From Ptychodera flava (taxonomy: Eukaryota > Hemichordata > Enteropneusta > Ptychoderidae), in NCBI RefSeq assembly GCF_041260155.1, contig NC_091928.1, positions 43,619,137 through 43,683,136 of the forward strand: a DNA stretch of 64,000 nt, given 5' to 3'. Shown here piece after piece: positions 10,657-22,700 of the stretch. Numbering within the stretch: position 1 is the first letter of the stretch; each line of letters opens with the position of its first letter. The notes beneath the pieces were generated by a model, which had not been told where the DNA came from, searched no databases, and saw nothing but the letters and a program-made list of their open reading frames with translations. The translations under genes were made by a program, and so were the position numbers.

Positions 10657-11718
10657 TATTATATTATATCAACTTGCGTGTATTTGTTGTCTTATACTTG
10701 GGTATTTTCATCATTCTAAGCGCCAAATGCAGAAAACGGACGTCTGAGAGATCGAACGTCGGAAATTCTGCGCCCGAGACCGAGCAGTTTTAAAAGTTGG
10801 GATTCCTACAGGCACACAGTATCCTACGATAAATACGCATCGACATTGCATTTTATTCTCATGCAACACGAACGATACTTTTAAAAAATACCTGCTGCAC
10901 TCACACAGAAAATGGGTCAAGAGTTCAAATCAAAAGAAAAAAGTAACAATTTTTTTCGTAAATTTACATAAGAACAATAGTCCTGGCTTTTTTGGCATAC
11001 TAAAAATAGATTTGTCTAATTCTGTACCGCATACCGTCGCGACATTCAGTGGTGGCACAGTGAAGTTACAGGATCTATTTTTGATGGATAATTTGGACGT
11101 TAATTGTACCAGAAAACAAGCAGTTTTAAAATAATCCAGACTTGCGATGACTGCAACTGTGATGAACAGTTGTGCAGATTCTGAGTGTGTTGCCCGATGC
11201 AGGGAGAGCTGGACGCTGATACTGCTCGTTGCATTTGATGTCAAATATCGTCGCAGTCGCCAGGAGTCATCCCATTGTTATTTTGAACTTCTTGGTCTAC
11301 ATCGTTAGGACATCCCGATCTGTTATAGCCCAAACTTTGGTAAATAATATCTGACGTACCGTTACTGTGAGGAAGTGTCAATTTATTTGTGTATGAACGA
11401 ATACTATCTTCATTTTAAAGAGCGGTACTGGGATATATCGCGTCTCGACTCCCGCAAAGTGCACGGTGCGCTGTCGCCCTAATTTGTGTGCATCATACCC
11501 CAAACGTGCTGCTTCAGAGATGTCTTTCATCATCGATCCCAACTTATTTACACCAAGAGGTGAGTTACAGACCCACACTTTATCTGTGTATCAAAATTCG
11601 GTCTTCAGTCTTTGAAACAAAGTGGACTGTTTCGGTCTTTCTCGAAGGTCTATGGTTTAGATAGGTACGTTCAAATGCACCGACCGGGCAATTTTCGAAA
11701 ATGCTGGTTTAGGGGCCC
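10657..11718. other. Intergenic DNA, nothing recognised
   Basis: Short frames on both strands, none with a family signature, plausible splice partners or repeats shared elsewhere in the window. Confidence 0.3.
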
Positions 11719-11754
11719 GTTTTAGCACTGCTATCAGCTGATCAGTGCTAAAAC
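11719..11754. repeat. Hairpin with perfect 12-bp arms
   Basis: GTTTTAGCACTG and CAGTGCTAAAAC enclose a 12-base loop that itself contains the palindrome ATCAGCTGAT. Its function is unknown; it may be the core of a small element. Confidence 0.5.
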
Positions 11755-11848
11755 AGTATTTAGCATCGGTGGAATGAGCTCTCGTCCAATCAGAATGGCG
11801 CATGGTAGCATGAAATATAATTATCCATTGCCCCTTAGAGTAACGTAA

Positions 11849-12072
11849 GAGAGTATACAATAAAAACAAATCCATGCACCCACGGGTGGGATGGGTGTGT
11901 TGGTGGGTTTGAACTTGTCTTAACAGACTTAAGATCCGCAATATGCACTCATTCACCGTACAGAGAGTATACAATAAAACAAATCCATGCACCCATGGGT
12001 GGGAAGGGTGTGTTGGTGGGTTTTGAACTTGTCTTAACAGACTTAAGATCCGCAATATGCACTCATTCACCT
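11849..12072. repeat. Tandem duplication, 114-bp period, two copies
   Basis: The block starting GAGAGTATACAATAAAA and ending ATGCACTCATTCACC occurs at 11849 and again at 11963 with only a few differences. It looks recent. A run of T's follows at 12080-12098. Confidence 0.85.
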
Positions 12073-13242
12073 ACCAAAAATGTTTTTTTTTTTTTTTTTT
12101 CAAAAGTACGAGACATAAGGCATATATGATTTAGACGCTGCTCAAATTCAAGATGACAAAACTGGATGGTTATTATAAAATATCACATAAAATAAACGTT
12201 TTAATCTCTAAAATTGTTGGTGTAGTAATGGCAATTTTAGTAGAAAATAAATAATTCCAGTCAGTCACACATTTTTTCGTTTAGAGTCCAAAGTTTTACG
12301 TTTGTGGTATTTTACGATGAGAACTCTTCAACTACATCAGACTCAGAGCTACTGTCACTGCCGATATGGAGTGACAGAGACACTGCAAGGCAGTTGCTCA
12401 GTGTATTAAATTTTATTATTTTGACAATATTGTTGTTCATTTTGTACAACGGTGTTCTTGTTTTACTCCCTACAGCAAGTTGAGCTGTCTAGTATTCACC
12501 TGCCAACCGTGACGCAGCCTGTGCATTAATTGACAAATGACTTTCTTCATCATCCAATACATGTTTAGGCTATATATATACAGGTTTTGTCGACAAAGTG
12601 AACATTGTGTGTGTCAGCATACTGTAGCGAGACAGCAAGAAATTGAATTTTATATATTGCATACAAATATTGAAAAAAATTATCAACAGTTGCATTCTTC
12701 TGCGCCGCGGCGTTACTAGGCCCACTTGTTTGTTGTTGTTTTTTTTTGGTTTTTTCACGGAAAATCATGCTTGTTTAGAAATTTGACAAAATGGTCCTAG
12801 ATTTTGTTTGGTTCTAGATTTTGTTTAATTATGACTGACATTAGATGTCATTAAAATGTTATTAATTTTTCTTTGAATTACCTTACAAACCTTAGAATAA
12901 GACAATGTAAAAGGTAAAAGGGAATCAATATATATTCAGGTCGCCATATAGGCAGTGCAAAACTTTGGAGTGCGCCCCTCTAATAGCCACAAATTTACGA
13001 ATCCCCCTGAATTCCTCCAGTCCCCCTTTTCGTGGACGCAAAAGGGACCGCGATAGGCGATACAACAGGACTCACGCGTGCTCAGTCGCATTATGCCATG
13101 CTTTTTGAGTGACTCAGGATGTGGGTATAGCCTACACCCGGCAGCCGATGACCATTTTTGTACGCGGAATGGCGATATGGGCGAGTGGGCGTGCGTCACT
13201 GGCCATAAGCCGACAAGGGGAGGGGTCACTTGGTAGGCAAGC
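12073..13242. other. Upstream flank of the LDLRAD3-like gene
   Basis: No gene is recognised. The last 150 bases before the start codon are more GC-rich and may hold the promoter of the receptor gene. Confidence 0.3.
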
Positions 13243-13250
13243 TGACGTCA
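13243..13250. promoter_or_regulatory. Candidate CRE (TGACGTCA)
   Basis: A full palindromic CREB/ATF consensus lies 66 bp upstream of the LDLRAD3-like start codon. The same octamer also lies upstream of the 59812 start, but it occurs in several unrelated places as well (for example 9266-9273), so it is suggestive only. Confidence 0.3.
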
Positions 13251-13315
13251 CTCCACTGGAGGAAAGAAACGGAAGTTGTACAACCAAGCGAGGGATGGCG
13301 ACGGATCCGTGAAAA

Positions 13316-16300
13316 ATGAACGGAAGACACAGGTTAACTTGTTTCTCAAATCGATTTAGTCGCAGTCGATTTGAAATTGTGTTATTGTTCTGGTGTTATA
13401 CTGTTTTTTACGCTGTCTCGGGTAGGTACATTCGATTGTTTTGTTGTTTTCGCCATATGTCCCAAAACTCACTGTTGTTGTTGTTGTTGTTGTTGTTGAA
13501 TGCTCTGTTGTTTTCATTGAAACTCGCACATTGAAACTCCACCATGTTGTGTAATCGCTGCCTTAAAAAAGCGATGGTGCCGACGCACGGTTTCAACGTA
13601 GTATTTTTACCACAACGCGAAGTATAGACTTATGCCTTCAGTTTTCTGACGTCGATGTTTGCCGATTATAACGCATTGTAAAGTGTACGGACGGTCAGTC
13701 GGTGTCGATCAGTGAAATGTCGCAATACAATACTATGAGGGCATGTGTTTTTATTTTTAAATTTTTAGGACAAAACTTGTGCTTCAACACTGATAAACTG
13801 CAGTATGTACCATCCTGTTTATCATACGCTTTCAATTTTCCCACTGGAGCGAGCCATTGATATCTCGCTATATCGAACCCACAGAGAAGTAGGTGGCATG
13901 GCATGGAGGTACCTCCACGACCCACACAAAGCGTGAGAAAGTGGGCGTGTTCTGTACCCTTTTCCGGTTCGGTACACCTTAATTTGGCCCGCTTACCCGC
14001 AGATTCCTTGAAAGAAAAAAAATACCGAATTCTTTAATAATAAGAAGGAGAGGAAGTGCGCTGACCACAGCGTCTTTGGTATGTCACGCGGAAAGATCCT
14101 CATTCAATGTTGTTGACATTTCGCAGCATGCAAACGGTAGTGCTATCATCCGTATCGAATGCACAAAAGGAAATAATCCATAAAGTGGCGTGAGCTTATA
14201 GGTTTTACGATTACACTTTTCCTAAGCAGCTCATGTTATCAAAATGGTAAAGGTTAACTGTTGCAGTTCTTTCCAGTGTAGGGAGCCTCGAATTCCAAAA
14301 ATAGATCTTGACAGGAAGACGGTAGGTCCTCAAAATCGCAACTAAAGATCATACTGTGTGCGATAAAATTATGAGTCATTGTCTGGCAAATACAAAGATA
14401 GCAAATACAAAGTTTACATGTAAACATGTAAGGAAAAACTGCCAAACCACAATTGTGCAGAGTGTGATTGATACAATATCAAAGTACAGTTGACCACAGA
14501 CACTCCACTTCAATGTTTTCTGTAGACTTTATAAACGGAGACTAGTGAAATTGTGCTGTTTGTGGGTGTAGGTTTGTTACTAAATATGGCTGCATGTGCT
14601 CAATATGGACACCGCTGCTAGAATTGCCGACAAATTTTCATTGTTGCATGCATGGTAGTTGTTGCACTGAGCTTGTAGTCTGAACCCTTAATATGTCTTC
14701 CTGGTGTTCATTGTAAAGTTGGCAGTCGCCAAAACTGTAATCTAAATTTGTGGACAAATATTTACTTTTGCATGTAAATGAGAGAACATGTAGTTTGTCA
14801 TTTATGTACAGCAGTATTACGAAGTATGATGTGTGCTTCCAGAATATTGAGTTCAGAGAACCTTGTTGAAGGGATGTGTTGTCACTGTCACTCCAGATTG
14901 TTATGTCATGCTTCCATGCACAATCCGTTGAAATTGGAAACGTAGTGTACACTTTCTTAGGAAGGAGGATGTTGACTTCTTGAAGGGAAGTGTGTGACAA
15001 TGGCGATCCCCTCCCTGTTTGCAGAGATTAATTACGTTTCCAAACAAAAGTGAAGTAATTATCTTGTAAATTTCCAGAATCAGTACGTAATGTTGTTCAA
15101 AAACATGCATCTCATGGACAACATCTATTGATTTTCAAGTTCTTTATCATGCCCCTAGAATGGTGGTTTGTTTATGTTGCGTGTGTCACTTTACCCTTTC
15201 ACCACCATGGTTTGGCCAAAACCCATTGTTATCAATGGTGATTGTGGACCTGTTTACAGGGAATCAGGGGTGAGCAGGTTAAGATTAAAATTACAGTGCA
15301 TATAGCAAAGTATGTGTTGTTAGTGGTACATTGGACTAATTGACCAGCCATTCACTGATTTCCTTTGGCTGTAAACAAATTTTTTCATGTCCACAAATGA
15401 GTTGTGAGCTTCTTTACTTCCTAGTGGTCTATCAATAACAATATGGAGTCCATTTGAAAAAAATTAAACACCCTGTGTACCGTATGAAGGTCTATTCAAA
15501 AATATGTCAATATGTTTGTAAAGTCTGTCAGGACTTGCATTGTGTATAAGAAACTTCAAGTAAAATTAACTAAGCTCACCAAACTTCTCAAAGTTATCGA
15601 TGCCGCAATTTCAAGGGAAGCAAGGAAATATTTTAAGTAGTTCAGGACTTGAAACAGAGTGTTAAACTTTCGGTCAAATTATCCAAAAGAGATTTTAACC
15701 CTTCCTTTCTAAAAAGATAGAATAAAAATCATGGATCACTGTGCAAAATCTGGTACCAGAGCAACAAATAACCCAAATTTCACTGACACTTGAAATTCAA
15801 AATGGTTGCGATCACTGTGTTAACTCTATGAGGAAGAGTTAAATTTTCGATTTTCACAAAAATGAGTGAGTAAAAATTTTATTAACTCTAAAGACTTCAA
15901 TTTCTTCAAAATGAACCCTCCACATTTGATATATTACATTACCGGTAGTATTGTAAAGTTTGATAATCCGAAGATCTGTCCCCCGGCCCAAGGCACATCC
16001 TGCCTAAGTAGCCTTAGAGGAAGAGTAGCAGTAAATTTTGATAATAGTTTCAATATTTGTTACAGAAAAGAAATCTTCATGATCTCACTAGAGTGTGTTG
16101 AAATAAGGTATTCGCCCAGCAAACAGAACACAAGTGCACAATGTTGATAAATACATCTAATCCATTGTGTTGTGTTGTGTACAATATTGTTGCTTAAGAT
16201 AAATACACCTTAGGGACACATATTTGGATTCTCAAACTCTTATAATATTGTTTTTGTCTGTCACTTGTGGGGGCTTAATTATTTTAAAGCTCTTTGAGCA

Positions 16301-19300
16301 TGAAAAATTCTTACTGTCGGGAATCGGGAATTGTATTTTCCCTTATAGAAGTGACGCAGGAATGTGGCCATTTTAATTTCAAATACCGGTAAATTTTGGC
16401 AATTTGTTTTTCTGGTACAAAATGTGTACTGTGATCTGCCATATTTATTCTTGATTTTTGAAAGAGAATGGGTGAAAGTTTCTTGAGAAAAGTTTAAGCA
16501 AAAGTTTAAGTCTTTCATTTTCAAGGCACATACTACCTTATACTCACGTAACCACAAGCTTCAGGAATATATGGTTATAGGAATATAGTCAGAACTATCA
16601 CTCCACTCCATTGTTAAATGGCCGGGTAAGCTTGTGGTAGATTCAGTGGTTTGTAGTAAACAGCAACACAAAATCTGACAGTGGACAGTTGATTATAAGT
16701 GATTCATCATGTATGCAAGGATACTCAGTATAAACAATAGTTATGTAAATACGCACAGCCTGGTTTGAGCGTGGGTGAGTGGACAATGCCATACCCATGG
16801 GAAGATGGTCCCTTCCATATCACGTGAAGCAAGCGCCAAGCCTGGAGCTTTTTTCCCATGATTCAAATTACATGGAGTTGATGAAGCCCGAAAATGCAAC
16901 TTCCTATACTATTTTTATCAGTTTTTGTAAAAAATCGCACAAGTTATAAATTGAGAAAATAGCTTTTCCAGGTTAAGTGACCACAAAGCTAGCACATATG
17001 TAAAAATCATCCGTGGTGAACTTCCCCCCTAAACCCTGGCTTGAAAAGGCCCCGGATCACTAAGAAGATTATGAGGCATTCCTGTCTTTTGTCTTCTTTT
17101 GAAATTGCAATCACTATATAAATATGTTGCTAGATTTTTGGATTAAGTCAGTACTGACTGATAGAATGAGAAGATATTTTGTACCTCTCAGTGCCCTTGG
17201 TCATCCAAAAACATGTCTTGATAAACCCATTCCACTGTTTAATTTTGTTTCATAATTGTTTTGGATTTGGCCTTCACATATCATATGGAGCCACTTACAG
17301 AAAGGTTTCGGAAAACCAAAATTTTCTGTCACTTGTCCTGTATGATTGACTGATCAGGCTAAAATACTTTTGTCTGTCAATTGAAATTTTTATAACAGTA
17401 ACTCTTAAAAAGGGAAAAGTAAACATTCATAAATTGTAAGAATACTTCCAAATAGTAAGGCATATCCATTTGACTGTTCAGCATTTGATAGCTGTCATTT
17501 GTACAAATCATGTTTACCCCTTACCTTTCATCCCTCAACTCTGTATAGGCATTCAAAATCAAACTAACGGGTACCATTTGGAAAGAATATGGTTTAATCA
17601 AAGTTGTATTCAAGTGGGTATACCGTAAATTGTTAATGTTTCAATACGCACTGTCTCTGTGAACTATACCTTTGTAATGAGTTATAATTGTGAAATCATC
17701 TGTCATTTCTTTTCCTACAGTTCAAAGCAATAAAATATGTCAGTTGCCGAATTTCTACTGTGCCCAAGAAGAAGGGGAACCCATTTGTGCCCTTCCGAGA
17801 TGGCGGTGCGACGGAAAAGTCCAGTGCGTAGGTGGGATTGATGAATTCAACTGCACTGGTTTAGGGCAAGGTAGGAGACCAACCAGTGGAACCAAAAGAC
17901 TTTTAACTTTTTGCATATGTGTCCCATAGGTGTGTTCTATTCACAGTTAAAGAGCCAGTGGTTAGACCTTTGATGATCTATTTCCAAGTTTTTTAATGTC
18001 AAATATGGTTTCATTTTCTACTGCCCAAAGCATGTTGAGATACTTAGTATTCATGTTGCCATCTTGGTCTGTATATGTGTACACTGTATTGTTATTGCTG
18101 ACAAGTGACTTCTGGTCTGCACGTGGACCAGAATACAAGTGTAAACAATAACAGTGCACTCTACACATACCGGTATAGATGCTGAGTTGACAAGCTAAAT
18201 ACAGTGTAGCAGTATTTCAACATGCTTTAGTGTTAGATCAAGAACTTGCGATTGATGAAAACAGAAAGAGTGAAAAAGTCATCCGGAGTTACAGCCACTG
18301 GCTCAATGACTGTGCTTTATGTATATGTGGACTCCAGTGACACATTTACATGTAAAGTTTACTATCCATGCATTCATGGCATTTGAGTTGTTTTTTTTTC
18401 TTTGTCTTTTCCCTCAAAATTATGATGATATGCAAAATCACTAACAGCCCAACACAGCATGTACATGTGTGTGTTAAATGTCCATTGTGGATAGCTTAAT
18501 TGTAGTCTCGACTAGGATTAAACTTTCAACATTGGCATCGCATATTACACTCAATGCTGTTTGCTTACAAGGCTAACACTTTGCCTGCCAACATGTGGTA
18601 GGAGAAGAAAGTATGATAGCTGTTATATAGTTATAGATAGTTGTTATATTATAGTTAAGGCAGTTTTTGTCTCGAAGTTGAGAAACTTCTCTTTTGTGCA
18701 AACTTTCTTCGAGGAAACATTCAACATTTCCTTTTGAAATCAAGAATAAAAGTCAGGGGTCACCCACCGTACAAAATTTGGTGCATTTTTCCTCAATATT
18801 TACCAACTTTCAAAATGGCTACCATCCCACTCAGTGGGAAAATGTTTGCCCTTCACAAAAATAAGCCCATGAAAACTTTATTTGTTCTTGACCTTCAAAA
18901 TGAGCCCTTACAAATGGTTGACTAAAATGTATTGTAAAAGTTTTAGAGTTCAAAAATCTTTCCAAGACACATTCTATCTTAAAGCACCATAAAAGTAAAA
19001 GATATTTTCTCTGAAAACACCAACTGTTCCACTTTAAAAGTTTTGCTTCCTAGCGATCTCGTTAGGATCATTATCCCTTCCATCTTTCAGTCCGCACATT
19101 TTCATGCGATCAGAAAAGCTTCACTGACTTCTCTCATTCATTTTTCCAGTAGAGAACCCACAATGTGGATTCCGCTGTGCCAATGGGAGGTGCATCCATA
19201 CGGAATTCGAATGTGACTCTGTTGATGACTGTGGTGATGGATCGGATGAAGCAAACTGCAGTGAGTAGTCAATGCTCTAGGAACTACCACTTCTGCCGTA

Positions 19301-19754
19301 TTGTCTTTCAGTATTTTTTTCTTCTGCGTAGCAACAACATGTACATGTTCATGGTATGTTCTGTGGGTGATTAGAACAAGTTGTAACAAACACTCATTGT
19401 GTTTGACCTCTAGGCCACAACCTCCCCTTGATGATAGTTTTTAAGTGCCAAACTCTAGAGACACGATTACAATTTGAATATTCCCCACCCCCTACCGCCA
19501 CATGGCAAATTGCTGAATAGGCTGATGGAATGTTAAACTGATAATAGTTTTTTGAACAACAAGCAACTCAAAACAAAATCTTAATCATTGGTGATTCATA
19601 GGTTTGCAGTCTCACAGTTTTCATGGTGCAATGCATCAATAAGTGTAAATTTACATATTGGGAATGGAGGTAAGCACCCTCCCCAAAAATGTATTGAGCT
19701 TTATTAGTCCCCACGGACACCGTCCGGGGGGACTTATAGGTTTGGTCATGTCCG

Positions 19755-19794
<40 letters not shown>

Positions 19795-22700
19795 TCCGTC
19801 CGTCCGTTCACGCAGATATCTCAGAGATGCAAGAAGCGATTTCATTCAAACTTGGTACAAGGATTACTTCATATGTCATACAGATGCACGTCGATTTGTT
19901 TTGGGATACGATCCAATATGGCCGCCAGGCGGCCATTTTATTATGATTTTTTCATGTACAGAGCCATAACTCAGACGTATTTCTACCAATTTTATTCAAA
20001 GTTGGTGCAAGGACATTGACTAATGTCATAGATATGCACGTCAATTTTCTTTGTGATACGATCCAATATGGCCGCCAGGCGGCCATTTTGTTACGATTTT
20101 TTCATGTACAGAGCCATAACTCAGACATGTTTCAAGTGATTTTATTCAAAGTTGGTACAAAGACATTGACCAATGTCATAGATATGCACGTCAATTTTTT
20201 TGTGATACGATCCAATATGGCCGCCAGGCGGCCATTTTATTATGATTTTTTTCATGTACAGAGCCACAACTCAGACATGTTTCAACCGATTTTATTCACA
20301 TTGCTACAAGGACATTGACCAATTTCATAGATATGCACGTCGATTTGTTTTGTGATACAATCCAATATGGCCGCTAGGCGGCCATTTATTACAATTTTTT
20401 CATATACAGAGGCATAACTCAGGCATATCTCAACCGATTTTATTCAAAATTGGTACAAGGACATTGACCAATGTCATAGATATGCATGTCAATTTGTTTT
20501 GTGATACGATCCAATATGGCTGCTGTGCGGTCATTTTGTTACGATTTTTTCATATACAGAGGCATAACTCAGGCATATCTCAACTGATTTTATTCAAAGT
20601 TGGTACAAGGACATTGACCTATGTCATACATATGTACATCGATTTTTTATGTGATACGATCCAATATGGTTGCTAGGCAGCCATTTTATTACGATGTTTT
20701 CATGTACAGAGCCATAACTCAGACATATTTCCACCAGTAATATCCAAAGTTGACATTGACCTATTTCATACATATGCTCGTCAATTTGTTTCACGTCATG
20801 TAGCAGTAACATGTCAATTATTGAAGTTTCGTAAGTAGGCTGATATGTCAAGAAATATGTACTGCATCAAATTCATGAAACTTTATACAGATGTTAACCG
20901 ATGTTAAGCTCACATTGCTTTAACATTGAAAAAGACATTTATCAGTGTCATTTTAATTAATTTGTAATTGCATAAGTAATGAACTTTCCTAATTAGGGTG
21001 ATATAGCCACAAATTAATACAACGTCAAATGTGATGAAACTTGATACAGATGTTGATCTCATAGTGTTATAAATACTGCATCAAACTTTATGAAATATGG
21101 TACCAGTGATAATCTGTTAAGTGTTAGAATTGTATGCAAAATGTTTTGCAACATCCTTTTGATTAATTCCTAGTTGACTCATTTTATGAACTTTAGGATG
21201 GTGGCCTACATTGGTTTTATGTTTTCATCACCATGGAACTCATTCTTGGCCATTGAGCGCCATCTGTATCAAAGTATTTTTATCACAGACCTAATTAATG
21301 AAGAGGACTCTGTCCTCTCTGAGGACATGTAATCAAAGTACCCATTATTAACAAGTGGGGACTGTGTCATCAACGATGACTTGTTTCTTATTAATCCATG
21401 GCCCCTTGACCTGTACATGTACACCCCCTAATTACCTGCACACAGGTCCACAGTTCCAATTATTAACAATGAGTTTTGGGCCAAACCACTGTGGTGAAAG
21501 GGTTAAAACTGACCTACATTTGATCATGCTACCTGATAATCAGGTTCATATATAGGCCATACACGCATAACTTTTCATCAAATTGAGCAAGTGTTAAAAA
21601 ACCCGGTTTTCAAGAATATAAATCTGAAATTGAAATATCCAACAAAATTTTTACAATGTTAAATGACAGCTTCATGAGATGCTCAATGTGTTAGAGAAGT
21701 TGCAGGGTTTTCAAAAATATTTTTTTTTGAAATTCTTTACAAGTCAGACAAAATATGTCAGCTTGAAATTTTATCAAAAGTAATAATTTATTTCCTGGTG
21801 TTGATGCTTTATTCAAAGGACCGTGTGACCTCTGTCAAAATGGCGGAATCTGTGTCTCATACGGAAAAGACAAAATACACTGTGTTTGTCAAGGACCTTG
21901 GATAGGAACGTTCTGTGAAGTGAGAATATCAGGTATGTATGTCTGCTGTTAGGATCACCAAAGTTATATTTTTCTTTATCCAATTCCCAGCCCAAAACCT
22001 ATGGAACATTATAACATGTGTAGTCCCTGCAGATGCAGTCCAGGGGCACTAATGAATCTCAGTATTTTCTTCATCTTTGATGTTTAGGTTCCATTAATTT
22101 TCAACACATTTGTGGTTTTCAACAAAAGTTGTATTTTTATACGTGACGTGCCGTTTTATATGGTCAATATTGAGTGTGTTTTGTAAATTATTGAAAAAGA
22201 CAGAATAAGTTAATTTTGATTGTTTTTTTTTCTAACACATGTCAGTTATATGGGCAACTAAGTCATTTGTTTTACAATAAATATGACAAAAATCTGACAG
22301 TAACTATTATCATCCTTTCTTGTAACCGTCAACAGACCGATGTTTAGAGAATAACCTGTGTCGCAATGGAGGTACCTGCTATGATCTGGATGACAGACTC
22401 GTTTGCAGCTGTCCGGTTGGATGGAGAGGATTGTTCTGCGAGACTCCATCAGGTGGGGCTTCAATAAGTTAAAGTTTTCTCTTCCAGGGTGATCTGCTAC
22501 TAGTATTTATCAAGTTGGTTAAGCTAGCAAAGTGTGAAAATATTTCAGAGTGAAGGCAAGACAACTTAAGTTGATGGAACAGAAATACTGGCAAAAATTC
22601 AAAAGTTATACCGGTACCATGCCCATGATGACACAGCTCCTCAGCCATAAATTTTTTGGACACAGTGGGCCATAATCCCAAGCGGTGTCCAATATTGCCA

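Larger units (their letters stand above)
13422..17720. other. Intron 1 of the LDLRAD3-like gene
   Basis: The 4.3-kb intron carries short transposon copies (15191-15282, 15655-16010, 16318-16546) and the 14-bp palindrome TGGAGGTACCTCCA near 13903. That palindrome recurs inside the inverted repeat at 43411-43535. I recognise nothing else. Confidence 0.5.

Noticed and set aside
19651-20019. Frames with Ala-Cys-Val-Arg or His-Ala-Arg-Thr repeats, also at 32369-32932
   Set aside because: Produced by the (TGCG)n microsatellite of the HINE-like elements in several frames at once; not genes.
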